64,000 nucleotides of DNA. It comes from Pomacea canaliculata (Eukaryota > Mollusca > Gastropoda > Architaenioglossa > Ampullariidae). The translations under genes were made by a program, and so were the position numbers. Under the pieces are notes generated by a model, which had not been told where the DNA came from, ran no database searches, and was given only the letters and a program-made list of their open reading frames with translations. Within the stretch, counting starts at the first letter, position 1, and each line of letters starts with the position of its first letter. Below, piece by piece: positions 22,916 through 38,300 of the stretch. The stretch covers positions 12,958,515 to 13,022,514 of the forward strand of contig NC_037600.1 of the NCBI RefSeq assembly GCF_003073045.1. Reading direction: 5' to 3'.

Positions 22916-22923
22916 TATAAATA
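22916..22923 (+). promoter_or_regulatory. TATA box of PHPT1
   Basis: TATAAATA lies 222 bp before the start codon. An acceptor-like CTCTCAGCACAG at 23109-23120 leaves open a small intron in the 5' UTR. Confidence 0.5.
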
Positions 22924-23137
22924 CGAGGCAAGAGATTGTTTATTTGGTTTAACTACGTGTCGAAATTCGTAATTTTTTTTTAACATACAGACCAATTTAA
23001 GACAGTATAAGAAGTAAGAAAACTCGTAGAAAAAATATTTTTCTCAATGCTAAAACTCCTGTTGAAAATTTTTCTCCAATCTTGTGGATTTTGATGTTCC
23101 TCTTCATCTCTCAGCACAGGTACCTCAAACTGCAACT

Positions 23138-23318
23138 ATGGCATCACAAGCAATTTCCTCTGCTACTTCGTACAAGAATCCCAAACTGATTGGGATCAAT
23201 GATGTAGAAATCGACAAGAGTGGAAAGTTTAAGTACATTCTCATCAAGGTGCACGACCCTGACAAAGATAGGGAGTTTAAATTTATCGTCAGAGGGACTT
23301 CGAAAGCAGGATACCACG
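23138..23318 (+). CDS. PHPT1 exon 1
   Basis: Encodes residues 1-60 and the first base of codon 61, through FKYILIKVH and the catalytic histidine of GYH. Donor is GTGAGT at 23319. Confidence 0.92.
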
Positions 23319-26300
23319 GTGAGTACCAAGATTTTAGTAAACAAATTGTAAATTCCGTCATAAAGATCTGATTGATTTTTTTTTAAACAGCCTTACCACA
23401 CTTTGCAATTATCCTTTATTCAGAAGTATTTAAATCTCTTTATCTAGTTCAAATGTATTTAATGTTCTCAACTACTTATTTTGTACCATCCCCATGCTCC
23501 CACTTTGCAGTAACAACCAAGTAAAGCTAAGAGGAACATAAAGAACTGAGATAAAATGCATATTATACATCTCTAATAATTATTCTTATGCTGCCATTTA
23601 ACATTACAGTATTATAATAATTAGCAAAGAAGGTTATAGGTATTACACTTTAAAGAAGAGGATTACTTTTACTGTTTACTGTTTTTTCTGAAATGGTATG
23701 AAGAACAACTGCCTCTACACAAACAAAGCAGTATGATGAATAATGTTTAGACATTAAGGGAAAGAAACATACAGGGACAGAAGTGAGAGATATGAATGGG
23801 ACATAAGTTATGTGAGTGTCGAAAAATCTTGCAAAAAAAAAATCCTGAAAAGATCATAATGAGGACCTGTCTGATCTATTTGACAGACTTAAGGGAGACG
23901 TTTGAAAGAGATAAAATAATATATTTTCTGTGAACCTTTTTGAGATTCTCTAATCTGTTTACTGTAGCATGCAACAAAAGGTATCTTATTCCTAAGTACA
24001 CAGACTCATTTATAGTTACAGCAACAGTTGCTTATCTGTAAGTGGTAAATGTATGCGGTGTTGCATTTGACACAACAGACTCATCTATAAGCAGAAAAAC
24101 GTTATCCAGAGCAGCAGATATAATGTAGGTCTGTCCACCGTGAAGAAATCGCTGTCATGTTTTAGATTAATCAGTTATCAGGTTTAAGACACTTGTGTTT
24201 TTTTAGTAATGGTAGTAGTATTTATAAAGCAACCACTTTCGCTACAGCAATTCATGGCACACACATGCACCGTGCTCATGCAAACTTACTCACATTCTCT
24301 CTCTCTCTCACACACTTGAAGGGATACTTAGGCATAAGAAATGGGTAATATTTCAGAGACACTCTTTAGCAGCATATTAACTCATCTCGTGCAAAACATT
24401 TCCTGAAAATCCAGAGGATGGTGCTGACTGCATATGGTCTGATTAACTGGTTCATGTGGAAAGAGTGGGTGTAACCCCCTATGCAGCTTATATGAAGCAG
24501 ATGTCTATACGTTCACAGATGTGTGCAGTGTATGTGCGAAATTTGCAGTGAAAAGTACGGAAACATTAAGGAAATGAACAAAATCTGTGGGATAGGCATG
24601 ATTCTTAGTAGTGAAGAAATGCCAGAAATTGTGAAATATTGCTTCTGATCCCAGCATTAAAGTTCTTCTTTCTCATTCTTTTTCTCTATCCTTCTGTGTT
24701 TGTTTTCAGATTTTCAGTTTTGTTTCACTGGTTCTTAAATAAGGCACACTATGATTAAATGCAAAATCTGCACAAATTGTAATACTTTTCTATAATATAG
24801 CAGTAATATAAACCTGGAAACAATTTTTGAAAAGGCTATTTTCTTTTCTGTTTTTTTTTTATCACATGACATATCTCTTCGTGCTTGTGAATCTCATCAG
24901 TCATAATAAAAAAATAAGCACAATGAGAAAGGGCATGGAAGTATATGTGTGTGTGACAGAGAGTGGTCTCAGCTTGTGAGAGACATCCCGATTGTGAGAG
25001 CAAAAAAGTCCAAACGGAAGGTACTGCACTGTCATGCAGCTTTCTTTGGTGTACTGAGGCAGTGATGTCTCTCTTTACCAATTGTTACCATGCACACAAT
25101 GTTTTAACTACAAAACTCAGTGTTTCTATCTTTTTCTTTGCTGTCAATTTTCAATACCTTGTTAGATTATTTAAAACGTATTGAACTATTTTACATCTTG
25201 TTGTTTAGAGAAATATTAAAATTTGCTCAGTAAAGAAGTAGCCTGTCAGTTGTTGATGCACTTAGCTGTGCTAGAACAGGACAGAAGAAACTAAGAATAA
25301 AGTCTGTTTTGATTTGATTTTTTTTTTATTTGATTTTTAAGAATTTGACCTAAAGGGAAGAAAGTAAACTGTGATTTCTTTCTTTAGGGCATAGACAAAA
25401 TGTAATACTCAGCTGCCTGTTCCTGTCAAATTGTGTGTCAGTAAATTAGCATAAGAATATGAGGACATCTTTCATTGTCAGTTTTTTCCAAGCATCAGCA
25501 TCAGGATTTCTGGAATGGTGTGTGTAGCTGATGCACATTCACATGGCAGGACAAGTGAAGCCATGTTAATGCTTAAGACAATCACTTTGCAGAAACATTT
25601 AACACTGAACTGCAATTTTAGGGGAATTTCTTGCACATCTTTGGCTACAGGTCAATAATATTGTTTTTAAAATTTATTTTGGGACTGCTTGTCCCATGAG
25701 GTATGTTAAAAACAGACAAGAGAAGTAAAATGTGCATAGTTATATGTCTTATAAGTTATGATCAATAAGCATGAACTGAGAAAAGCATAAACATATTTGC
25801 ATCTTTAGTGAGATATTTTTAAAACTGTCCAATCTCTGTTTCTTTTTGTCTTTCGCTTTCTTTCTCTCATACACACATGCATGCAAGCGGCACACATAAA
25901 CAAAAATGAAATGCTTTGCTATTTTAATGATTTACTAATTAAGACATAAAAAATAGGTTGTCACTACAAATTATTTTATAAATCGTATACGTTGTCATGA
26001 AAACAAATGAAAGTGCCTGTATACCTTATTTTGTAAAGTGTGAGGTGTTTCTAACCAGTGATGAAATAAATATTCTGAATGTTTAGTAATAATAATGAAT
26101 ATTTGCAATACGCATACCTCCCCTAGAGGGGTGAACTCATATTGATTACAAAATGTCTACACTCATGCACATGCTAAAACGCATACACAAACTCGTTACA
26201 CCTAAAACAGCATATACCTTTGTCAACTAATCAAAAAAAGTAATACAGTCAGATGTAAAACAGCATTCAAAACAGTGTCAGTCTATGGCTGATATGTAAA

Positions 26301-29300
26301 ACAGATAAGACAGCTAGAATATGACAGCTTTATGTTTGGGTTCATGTTTAAAACAAATCATAAGGAAGAGGCTGTTTTTGAAGAGACCAGTGGGTAGCAT
26401 ATTTCATTATTTTTGATATTATTAATCTGAATTAATCTAATTATAATTATTTTCTTGTAAAACGATTTCAAACTCTATGTGAAACATGTTTACGAGCATT
26501 CCTCAGAAGTCGAATGCAATGATTACAAAATGTTCATTAAGTAAGTGCATACAAGTTTACCTTGGTGTTCATTTGTATGTACAATGGGAAGGCAGCCAAT
26601 GCTGCCGATGGCATTATCTTTGCAAGTTAAAGTGACCTGGAGAAGTCCAAGAAAAAGGATTGACTTGCATTTGTGGTTCATGTGCATGACTATAAGGTCA
26701 ACAATTTGTGATGTAGGTTTGTTTGCCGAAACATTCCTTCAAAACAATGGGATTGCCCCTGTTCAAGAGGAGCAGTTTCATCTAATACAGCATAACCTCG
26801 AATTTGTGAGTTTAGAAAACTTGGCAGAGTGTGAAAAACACTTGCTGAGGACAGATGTGTTGATGAGGTACAGGAATTAAGAGAAAGAAACTTTGAGTTT
26901 TAAAGTTGGGTTTACTTTTTTATCTTTGGGTATTGTCTAGGTTGAAATGCTAGGAATTTGTTATTTTAAACAGAAGCGTTACCCCAGTGACACACTATAT
27001 TTTATATAGCTGAGCAGTAAGTGGCAGGAACACTTGCAATCACAGGTTGAGAAGCCATTGCATATTCTCTCTCCTGTCTTTCCAAATAAAGTAATGATCT
27101 TTTTCATCTGCAGTCTGCTCAAGTTCAGTGGAAGATTATGATGAATAGAACCTCTTTTCTAGAGTGTTAGCTTAGTGAACATGCCTACTGGAAAATAAGA
27201 TGGTGTTGATGGGGAGGTCCTCTCTTTACTTTCCCTTCCCCCTCCTTTCCTAGGTTATCCCTTTAGGATATGGTCAGCATAAGCAGAAATGTTTGAATCC
27301 AGATTTAGGACTTAGGAGTGTCAGAAAAGTGGTTGGCCTCATAAAAGCATATTTTTTTGCTTTCCATATAGGTTCACATAAATTTCAGAAGATGAATGGG
27401 CCATACAGGCATCATTTTCACGTGGAAAAAAAGAGACGCAAACGCACCTGCTGCTTAGCCAGGAAAAGTTGGGAAGCCTTCATTAGGGAAGACAGACGAC
27501 TACTGTGAGGTGGTCTCCGTTTGTTAAAAGCGTAGCTGTCTCTGTTAAGATTTTGGTGTAGACATCCTCAGTCTTGTGTATGGCTTCTTTGTTAATCTCT
27601 GTGATCGGCCTTTATCTGTGCAGGTCAAGTTCAGAAGTGGGCGTTAAAGAACCAAGAAAATGAATGGGGGAGGGGAACATTTGGTACATTTAAAGTTTTA
27701 TGAGATTGCATTATATTTACAAATGATGTAAGGTCAATATAAGGTCAATACAAGATGATATTGGCCAGAGTCTGAGTGAATAGCCTTCCTACATAACAAT
27801 TACAACGGCCCTATGCTCTACTGGGAGTGAAAAGGAATAATAAGAAGAATAACAACTACAAACATTACCATCCACATAATTGCTTTAAAAAAATCCTGGC
27901 ACCAGGAATGGTAATGGTCATGCTTATTTTGTCAAGACCACAGCTCTATGGGTAAATGTGGCTGTCCATAGCCTGGGAGTTCATTCGACTTTGAAACCAA
28001 AGGTCGCCTTTTGGAAACTGTGTTGGGCTTGTTTGTGAAGACCTACTATTTACCCTACTTCCATCAAGCCCAGCACATGGGTACATGATTGATCAGAAAA
28101 GTTAGAAAGCAGCAGAAAGAAATGGTTGGCCTTCCATATTGCTTGCTCTTCACACGATGAACCACTTAATCTTGCATTGACCGTACGGTATGTAGGCTAT
28201 GGAACCCGTTAGTTTTATCCTTAAGATAATTTATTTACTCAGATTTTGTACTTAGGGCAACCCAGTGATTTTTTTTTAAAAAAGTATGCACTCATTCCCA
28301 GAGATCAGGTGCATTTTTTTTCTCTAATGGACTCGTTTAATAAGCGTGTCGCGAGTAAGTCAGAGCCTCGACTGGTAAAGATGATTATTTTCACCTGTTT
28401 GGACAGCCTGCAATCTCTGCAGGAAGTAGAACATTTTCTTTATAGCTATTTAAAATATTTTCGTAATTTCGGGTTTAAAGAACTTTAATTTTCACCAACT
28501 TTCTGTCATCCGCCAAGAGCTGGTTTTGGAGAAAAATGTTTCATTTTTTTTCCCTTAAAGTTTGAGTTATGGAATGCTTTTAACACACATTCCCTTAACC
28601 TGGGTAATATTTCATGGGTTTTTTTTCTCTCGTTTTGCGCGTTTTCTAGTTTGCTGATTATAAAACAGGAGCAGCAGCTTAGTGCCAAGGTAAAACTACA
28701 AAACCCGGTATGGTCTACTGTAAATGGGTTATGGAATAATCCCATTATGCATCTTTCTTACCACTAATCGAGCTGTGATTTTAAAGTTTATTAAATTTTT
28801 TTTTACCTCAAAATCTCAGAACTTTAATAGCCTAAGCCTTGCATGAGAGTTTAGATGTCGAAAGCCCGCCGTGTTCATTTAGCGTTCTGTTAGTGTGCAA
28901 ACATTGTGCCATCGACTGTGTCACGGACCATCTAGGTGAAAGAAAACGTTTCTCAAACGAGGTAACCGTTGGAGAAGCGCTTCCAGTATCTCCGAGAACT
29001 TCATCAGCCATTGACAGACCTCGTCATGCTGCATCGCGCCACGCGCACGGAAGCCAGGGCTGAGAGCATGTTTCACAATATTTACCTTCAGACTCGTTCA
29101 AGTTGTTTGCGCCGCTGTGTCGGGTGCGGTGCGAGGAAGCAGCGGGCTTTGGGAAGGTAGTGGTAGATGGGGGAGCAGGGAGCGTTCTGCGGTGCGGCAG
29201 GGTGTTGTTGACGCGTTGCCAGCTTAGACAGGAAGCGAAACTGCATTTTGTGAATGTCAGAGCTCCCCCTCGGCCCCTTTCATCCTGATGCGCGCGAGAC

Positions 29301-32300
29301 GCAGCTGCATGCCGTCATGCTGGCTCCAACTGACTATTTTCGATACTGCTCGAATCTGCACTTCTCTTACTTTCTTATGCCTCCAGCACCCGCAACCCAT
29401 CCCCACATACGCATCCTAGACTTAGTCACCCGGTTTCTCTCTCCTTCGTGTGCCTGGAGCGGTCTGCTTGCGTGAATTCCGCATGCGTGCGCTGACGGGT
29501 GGTCACGTGTGTGTAGTCGCACTTGGTATGTTTTAGTTATATTGTTTGTAATACCGGGGAAAAAAGCATTCTGTGTACTGTACAACAGAACCACGGACAC
29601 CAATTCATATATATATATTGCTCGTTTCGAGGGCACCATATTGCGCACGCGTATGGAATAAACAATTTTGCTGAAACCGCGAACTGAATATATACATTCG
29701 GTGTCAAAAGTTGAAGTGTGTGACTCTTACATATGCCAGCGATAAGGCCAGTAGACTTCACGAAAGATTTACTACAGAGCGTCGATTATGAAGTAGTAAA
29801 TTAAATGCTTTCAAGAAAACACTACGGTGGTGTTTGCTGTTGATAACATTATCTAAAATCTCTTCTGCAGGAACATGCCCCAAAATCGAGCCTGAAGTAG
29901 GGTATCGATAAAAGGTCGATCATAGAGAGCTGAACTGTACTTTACTACGACTTATAACAGCGAAGCTGGATGTAGGTGTTTTCTAGTTTTGAAACCAATA
30001 TCTTCTCTTTTTCAGCTTACACACTCATTGTTGCTTAATGTTTGATTGGCCTTTTGATAGGAAAGTGTTTCTACCTCGTTGTGATTTCACACTCTGTTGG
30101 GAAGGTGTGAGCATTCGACCGTCTTCATTTGCCTAAGATGTTTGACCATAGTTATTCTGGTGTCGTTTGTGTCCATCGACTAAAGGCCCTTATTGACCGG
30201 ACTATTTGGACGAGTGCTTAACGAAATTTCGAAAAGTTTTTTATATAACTGGCACGTGTAAACTTTGCCAAACTTAGTCAAACTTTTGTCCATATTTTAA
30301 AGAACGGTCATGATAGAGAAAATTACCTCATGAGTATTTTATCGTCCAGAAAGATCTTTGACTTGATAAATGGAAAGTTTGCACACATACGATTACTTGA
30401 AATTTCCACATCCTTCTCCTCACCCGCGGGATTAGGTGTCAGAGGATCTGTATTTGCCGTGGAGACGTTTTGCTTGTATTTTTTAAAAAATAGTCAGAAA
30501 CTGGTTTGTGTCGTTTGAAGCATTTTTTTAAGCCCCTGACCCTTGGGAAAACGTATCTTATCCAGCGACAAGATCATTCAGTAGATAACTGCCTTCGTGG
30601 TTCGAAAGCAGTTTAAGCGTGAACAGTCTCCTGTCATATATTTTCATGTTTGTTTAGAAAATTATCACTTTTTCATTTATATTAGTGAAAATAATGGATT
30701 ACTCCATTCTTTCCCAGAAAGAAATGCACAAACATGGTCAGTCTGCTACTTACCAATTGCTTCATCGGCTATTGAACACAGGTAACATAGACACTACGGC
30801 ATTTTTTAAATTGCGCTGGTATAAATACCTCCAATAGGCTATCGCATTCAATGAGACTTTAAGAAAAAAAAAAAGGAATACAGCAAGTTTGGGGATAGGA
30901 AAATGTCTGGTTAATATATTTTATGTATTTTGCTCACGTACCCACGTACATGCACGTACACACCTTTGCTTATATTCATCTCCATCTCGCTATTTCCGCG
31001 TATCCTCGTATTCTGCCTCTCTCTCTCTCTGCCGACTCCTGTCTGCTGTAGAGTGGCGTATCAGGGACGATCGCGATGCAGGTCTGTGATGATCAAAGAA
31101 ACGATAACATCTTTTAAGTCGAGAAGACGCTGAGTGCAGAAAGAGCTTAGAATGCGTAGAACAGCCTAAGGCGCGATGGAATTCCTGCATTTTTCGTGTG
31201 CGAGCTGACTGGTCTCCGGAATAGGAATGACCTTTCGTGCCCTCATCAGACACTCGTCAGAAGGGCGAAGACATGGCAATTGTTGTAACATATGTAGAGG
31301 CCGAGGCGTTGGCGCTGGTTTGTGACTACACCACAACCAGGGATTATTGGCTCGATTTGACTAAGATGGAAGTCTCTTCAAGAGTTATAACAGGGACACA
31401 CAAATAGAAGAAAATTGTTTCATCGGATTTTTTAAACTAGACTCTAACCCACTAAGTCTTTGAAAAGTTATTTTGGCATTTGTCATTGCTACTGTTGGTA
31501 TTACCACCAGTGCAACACCCACTCCTGGCCGTTTTAGCATTGTTGTGGTAGTTTTAGCAAGTAGCGCAACATGCATATAGAAAGGCAACCACATTCCTTA
31601 AAATAAATGGATACTACAACAGAAAGTTTAAGAATGATACTGGGACCAGGTCCTTGGCGATTAGACATTGCGATCTCCGATATCTAGGAAAGGAGACATA
31701 TTTATTTCTAAAAAGCTGTTACCCTGCTGATTGTTTATTGTGCTGCAATCAATCCAGTCTAAACAGACCTTGTGTAATGTGTTTTGAATGTTCGGTAGTA
31801 TGAATGTCAATGACTGGGCCGCATAATGCTTTCTTTCATTCAATTGCGCTCATGAGTTTTGCTTAATATTCCCATGAGAACATTAAACTGATACCTTGTG
31901 GAGATATTCTTTGCTGCACATGCATAACTCGCGATAGGAGAGTTAATGTGTTTTCCGTTTGGCGTGGATTCCGCGGAGTTTCCGTATGACCTGCATGTGT
32001 CGTGCGTATGGTCATCACTCTCACATTTTGTAAAACATCTTAAGAAACTAAGGTATGAGACTTCGACTAAATCTCAGGACTGAAGGGCTTAAAATCCTCC
32101 GCAGCGACTAGAATCGTCTTGTACTTTGCTATGTACTCTCGTCAAGACGTAAATTGGGGATTGTTTATTTCTCCGGACGGCACCAGTTGCACTGGAATGA
32201 CGAATGAGCCTCAAACACAACAGTCCACCGATTAACAAAGGTCAGACATATGAAGTCCTCGTTTATCGCGTCGATCGTGAAGTCTTCCCGAGAAAGAAAC

Positions 32301-35300
32301 CGAAGCCACCGACACAGAAGGGGCATCACATTCCATATGCATAGTGGGAGGCACATCTCAAACACACCAAGTTTAGTAGGAAGAAGTCATCAACTGAGAA
32401 CCTCCCTCCACACACACTCCCTAAAAAAACACACACAAAAAAAAAGCCATTTAGGCGAAGGGACATCATTCTCAAGCCAAGCTCCATTCAAAGCCAGTCC
32501 TTCTGATCATCCACTCCATCTATCCCTGCGTTCTGTTTGCTTATTTTAACAAAGTGTCTTTTCAGATATTTGTTTTAGAGGCGTGCATTTTGAACGATTG
32601 GATAAAGTTTGATGCAGAATACTATTTCCTCATTGGTAGGTGAATACCCTCTTTCTGTTCGTGAGATACACGCCTACCAGCATCACATTTTGATCTGGCC
32701 ATTCTTAGGTAACCGCAGGTGGCACTCGAAATAACTCGGTGAGGTTTTTTTCATGGCAATATAAAGTTAGTTTAAGAGGACATATACGAATACATGACAG
32801 ACAGACACGTCTGCTTCGCTCGGCTGCCCGCGGCCCGTCTGCCTACCTTATGATGACTCAGAGAACTGTCAGTGCCAGACAGGCTGGGAGTGTACACGTA
32901 TCAAACCCGTTAACACACTGACACTACGACTTGCCCAAATATAGACTGATTTTTAATTCTGTTTCTATATTTCATAAACACCTGAATACCCTTGGCAGAG
33001 AAAAGGTTTTCCACCCGTGCTCTGTGGAATCAGGTTTACGTATCCGACAGCTAGGGTCGACTTGGGAGGAAGTTTGCTGCGCCGCACAGATATGGAACCG
33101 ACGTGCCTCTCGGTTCGAACCCAGCTATCCTCTCTCCACAGACACAAATAGGTCAACAAAGCAGACGTCAGAACTGTGCATGGATACGTTGAGTTGTGGC
33201 GGCGTCAGGTGAACTGAGATCATATGTTAATGAGGCGTGTTTGTCAGACTTCTCTAACGGAAGCGAGGGGGGATGCTCACCCATATTTAAGGAAAGCGTA
33301 TTTTGTCCTGTGCTTTACCCAGCCATTCAAAAAATCTGCTTCCCACTAGACCTTTTAAAAAAGGCATTTCTTCTCGATGACTACCGTTAAGCTTTTGCCG
33401 TTTTTTTTGTTTCTTTCTTTACCTGTTCCTCTTTCACACGCACATGGCTGGAGTTTACGCGTGATTCTTGGAGTGGCTTCTCTATGCTGCACGGGCATTT
33501 CGTGTGCTTGAGTTAATGTGTAGAATATAACCAGCCAACGGGCTCTTGCCGCTCACAAAGGCAGTGATCTAAGATAAAGTGCACCTTCATGGACAGGTGT
33601 TTGGGACGAACTGGTAACGACCAAGGGGTTTCTGCCTACACCACACTCTCCCGTCGTATGTTTTAAAACGGTTTTAGAAAATCCCCTAACTTGATGGGAG
33701 AGCGGCGTAGACATTTTTCATTCGTGCATGCTGTAAGTGCTTCTTCAAGAAGTCTCCACTAAGTACACATTAGAGCGAGTGTTTTTTTGTTTTGTTTTTT
33801 TGTTTCGGAAGTGCAAGTTACGGTTAGCCAAGGATTTTTTCCCTCAGTGCATTTCCAAGTTGCCTTGTGGGCTTATTCGAGCTGTCTAGAAGGCTTATTT
33901 CTATACATAAGTGTGTTTGGAGGGGTAATAGTGGTCCTGTCTCACTCCTCCAGACACCTTTCATGGGTATATTCTAACAGAGAAGTGTCTTTTATTTCAT
34001 TCCTGTGGATTTTGAGTAGCCTAGTGGGCATATTTCTAAATGCATAGATTAGAGGAGCCTAGTCATCCCCCCTCATTTTTTGAGCATATCTCAGCGGTCT
34101 GGGAGTGGGTAGAGGAGTTCCCTCTCAAGTATGTTTTCAGTGTAGTGCGTTTTCCTGAGTGCATATTCCAACAGCATAGTCTGGTTTCTCAAGTGGTTAT
34201 TAGAACAGTCTAGTAGCCATTTTCCTAACGGTCGAGCAACACCCGAAAGGATAAAATCGGAACGGACGCAGCGGTGATAGGGTATTCTCCCCCATCGAGA
34301 GATCAGAAATCTTCGGATGACGAAAAGCATCACTGGCAACAATAAAGCTTGTAAAATTATTTATTTCATCGGTTAAGTTATCTTCGATGTGTTTGACTTC
34401 TCCCGTTCGTCGTTTTACTGCAGCTGGCTAGGGCTGGTGGTGATCGCTGGGCTGCACCCGCGCACATTTTTGATACAACCGACGCAGTTTGGGGAAGGTG
34501 TTCCTCGGGAACAACTGCAGCGTAACTCATTAGAGACCCAATAGCTGCTGTCTTGCCTTCCGCTACGTTTATCATGCAGATAATTACACGCTGTGTGAGC
34601 CCTGTTCCCTGTTCTTCTGATGTCTGCAGTCCAAGACCTGATCATGCACCGCATCCAGAATTCTTGCCTCGGCTTCCAAACCCCATCGTCTTTCACGCTA
34701 GTGGCTTCTTTTTCTTTTTTCTTTTTTTAAAATTACCTTCAGGATTTCAGATTTTGCCCGTGCCAACTTGCAGCAGTAATCGGCGAGGCTGGGATGAAAT
34801 GCTTCGTGCACCGGTTGCCCTGGACGCCCGCAGGAGAGGTTTTCCACCAAATTCCTGCATCTTATTAGCTCTACCGCAGGCTTGCGGCGTTGTGGGAAGA
34901 TTAATTTGTATCACCCAACCAGCACTTGCCTTGATACACAATCGCAATATCTCGTTACAACACATCGTGATTCCTCTACGTTTCTTGTGGTGCTAAAAAG
35001 TAGCAGTCGCCATGATTTAGTCATCATCATGACCAGATTCTGTTCCATTTTTGTTTTTCTGTGGCCTCAGTGTCCTGAATACATCCCGCCGTCGCTTCGC
35101 ACAGTGACCACCGACCACCTTCAAAGTTTTTAAGGTTGGTTTTAAAGGTCTTGTGTGGTGCGTTTTCTTAAATGATTGGCTAAATATCAATTATGAAGTT
35201 TTTTAAAAACTAAATTTTGGTGAATACTTCCTTTCGTTCTCAAGATGCACAGGCATCATGATTGTACTGATACGTTTAGGTTGTCAAGGGTTCAGCCAAT

Positions 35301-38300
35301 GGGAGAGATGGAACCGTATGCTAATGATGCGTATATATTTCTGTGTGCAAGCGAGTTTGAACGCTTTCAGTTCATGATGGTGCTTGTAGGTTTGTAGGCG
35401 TGTGCATCGAGAACGGAAGGGATTTATTCATCCAGCTCTACCCAACTGTTTTAAGTGGGAAAAATTCTGCACCAACTAGACTTTTAAAACCTACCTCTGA
35501 TGAGTACCTCTAGTAACTGGTAGTTCATTTTCTCACTTTCTTTCTTTCCCTCTCTTTGCACCATTGGCTTTGTAGTCTACGAACTATGTTTATTTGTATT
35601 TTTCGGTTTGCTCTTTTGTTCCACCAAATTAAATCAAACTCACTGGAGAAATGCGCTACATAAGTGCTTATCACCATAAATCATCCATCTTCAATCTTCA
35701 TCAATCATTCATCTTCCTAGTCTCATCATCATTATCTTCATCATGATCATCGTTTTCTTCTTCTTCCCACTTGCTTGACTGCCACCTTTTTCTATTTCCC
35801 ACACATCGCCATTCTCACCCCTTTATTACCCGAGACTGACAGTTGAGGTAATAATTAAAAACTCCTTGCCTCCAAACAACAACCAACAGAAACTTCTCAG
35901 GTGTCTTTTGTCTTACTGCAAAGTCGGCTGAAGAAAGAACCTCCACAGGGCTGTCGAGTTGTGCTTGTGTCGAGTATAGATGCTTCAGTAAGAGGAGAGA
36001 GGGTGGGTGAGCGGGGGATATGCTTTGTTCTCGGAAAGCAGGAAACAAACACTTCCTTGGCCAAAAGAAATTTTCGTGTTTGGCCTGCATGCACGAAAAC
36101 CATGAGCTTAAAAAAAAAAAGCATCTCTCCCACTCACCTGTGCTGAGGTTGTATTGCTGTACCTGTTTGCGAGCTACATCAACTAGGCAAAATGTTTGCT
36201 TATATTTTTAAATCAGTTGTGAATGCGGGTCGTTGAATCTGCTAATTCAGTACTCGTCGTTGTTGTACATACAGCCATATATTTTGTTTACACATTCACC
36301 AAAGAAAGCTGACTACAGTTTGCGTGCATCAAAAAAAATCCCTATCCCCACTAAAACAAAGTATGACAGAGCTGAAGGATAAATGAAGTTGTCGGAGTGT
36401 CAGAGGCGGAGAAGAGTTTCTACCAATTCCCACTCTTCATTTTTGTTTTTGCCAAAGCCTTGTTTATACAAAAATCAAGAGACACTTCCGGTGGGGCAAA
36501 ACGTTTGGAAAGAAAGAAAACTTTGCTGCTTTTTCCCGGCTTCTGACAGCGAAATGAAATACAATTAGCGCAGTAATTAGCTGACCGCCTGGAGCAAGCT
36601 TCCAGTTACCCGGCCTCGGCACTCTAATCACAAGCTACATGGCCTTCGGAGGATAATTGTGCCCTACACGTGGATTGGCCCAGTTACAAACAGTTGCCAA
36701 AACACTCTAGGGTTTTTTAGCTGGGCATTCTTTTTCTTCGAACATGTGGCTTCGATTGGCAAATCTTACATAACTGTTGTATTTTTAAAATGCCATAGTC
36801 CTATATGCGATAATGTTTCTGGTTAAGAGGCCCTTAACATCGCATTAAGCAGTAGTGTTAATCACACACATGAAAGGGAGCACAACATATACTCGAGGAC
36901 GACATACTAGTAGTCTTGTAGACACGATTAGCTCTCTGTAACAAGTCCCAACTTTTTGGAGACTGTCTTGCTGCTTTTCCTTCTCTAAAAATGATGTGAA
37001 GCATGAGGAGAGCCATTGTGTGTTCATTTTGATTTCTTTCTTCAATATATTTTTTTAAAAGATTTTTAGTTTTGAGACCGTTAAAATCTAATGCTGAGTT
37101 TTATTAACATTATTTTAAAAAAATTGTTTCAAAATATTGAAGCGCTTTAGAAGGAGTAGTCGTTTTCTTTAATTTGGCTAGAAGGGCAACCTGACAGTTT
37201 GTTCTTTTTCGTACTGTATTTTTTTTTTAAATTGGAGTGCATCTCGCTTGTCACTAGCTAACAAGGGATGTCTTTAATTTATTTCATTTCCACGGCAGTC
37301 GTGTTATACAGATGTTCTTTTTTTTTTTTTACACCGGTAGGTATCTTACTTGCTTGTAAAATAACAAACTGTTTTGGTAAACGTTAACGCTCATTTAGCT
37401 AATGGCTGCTGTTGTTGTTGGCATCATCAGTTTACGCGTGAGCTGGACTGTAAAAACTGTAAACATGAAGTACTCATAACAAGAGTCTGTTAAATGAATT
37501 ATGTTCGCTGTACCGTCGGGCACTGCACAACCAAAGGACAAGAAACAAGGATAGCATATGTTGTTTCAAGAGTTTTGCCGCAAAAACACAAGAAAGTTAA
37601 GAATGATCGCATAAAGGGAGGATTTATAAATGGCGGGTCATCATCCAGGCATCTGGGGTTTTTGGTAATAAAATCCACGTGTAAAAATAGCCGTTTTCCC
37701 TGATTTTCATTATCAGAATCAGTCTCCACCGTTGCTTTTAGTATACTTACGGAGCTTAGCCAATAAGCATGGTGGCATTGTCTTAAGTCGGACTTAAAGA
37801 TCAACTCGAGTGGTTCGTGTTTTTTGCAGATATCGATAAATACAGACTATATAAAACTAACCTGTAAATTCCAGCCTCCAAAATCCGTCCGTTGATGATC
37901 CAGTAACAAAGTACGCAATTTGTACCTGCCGTCAACAAGCTTCGCAGTGTACTACGTCATACTAGTACACCAGTCACAACATTGCCAGCAGTCAACAACA
38001 AACAGAGAAAGAGAGAGAATGAGCAACAGTTCGGATTATTCGGATGCTGCGAGTCTGCATTTATCGTGCTATAGTAGCAGGTTTTCAGAACCGGAGGAAA
38101 CTGCCCAAATAAAACCGTACATGTTTGAGCACGAGGGTCTTTAACGTGAGCCTAGGTTTTCCGGCTTAATTTTAAAAAAATCGCTGTTTTCTGGCATGCG
38201 TATGAGGATCTTGAAAAGAAGTTTTAAAGTCATCTTCTCGTGCACGGGTGATTTAGAAATTAATTTCAAGACCTCATATGCAGTCTAACCCAGATGTACG

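Noticed and set aside
34553..34996. 147-codon open frame in PHPT1 intron 1
   Set aside because: Overlapping open frames on both strands, a poly-F/L stretch from a T tract, and no domain.
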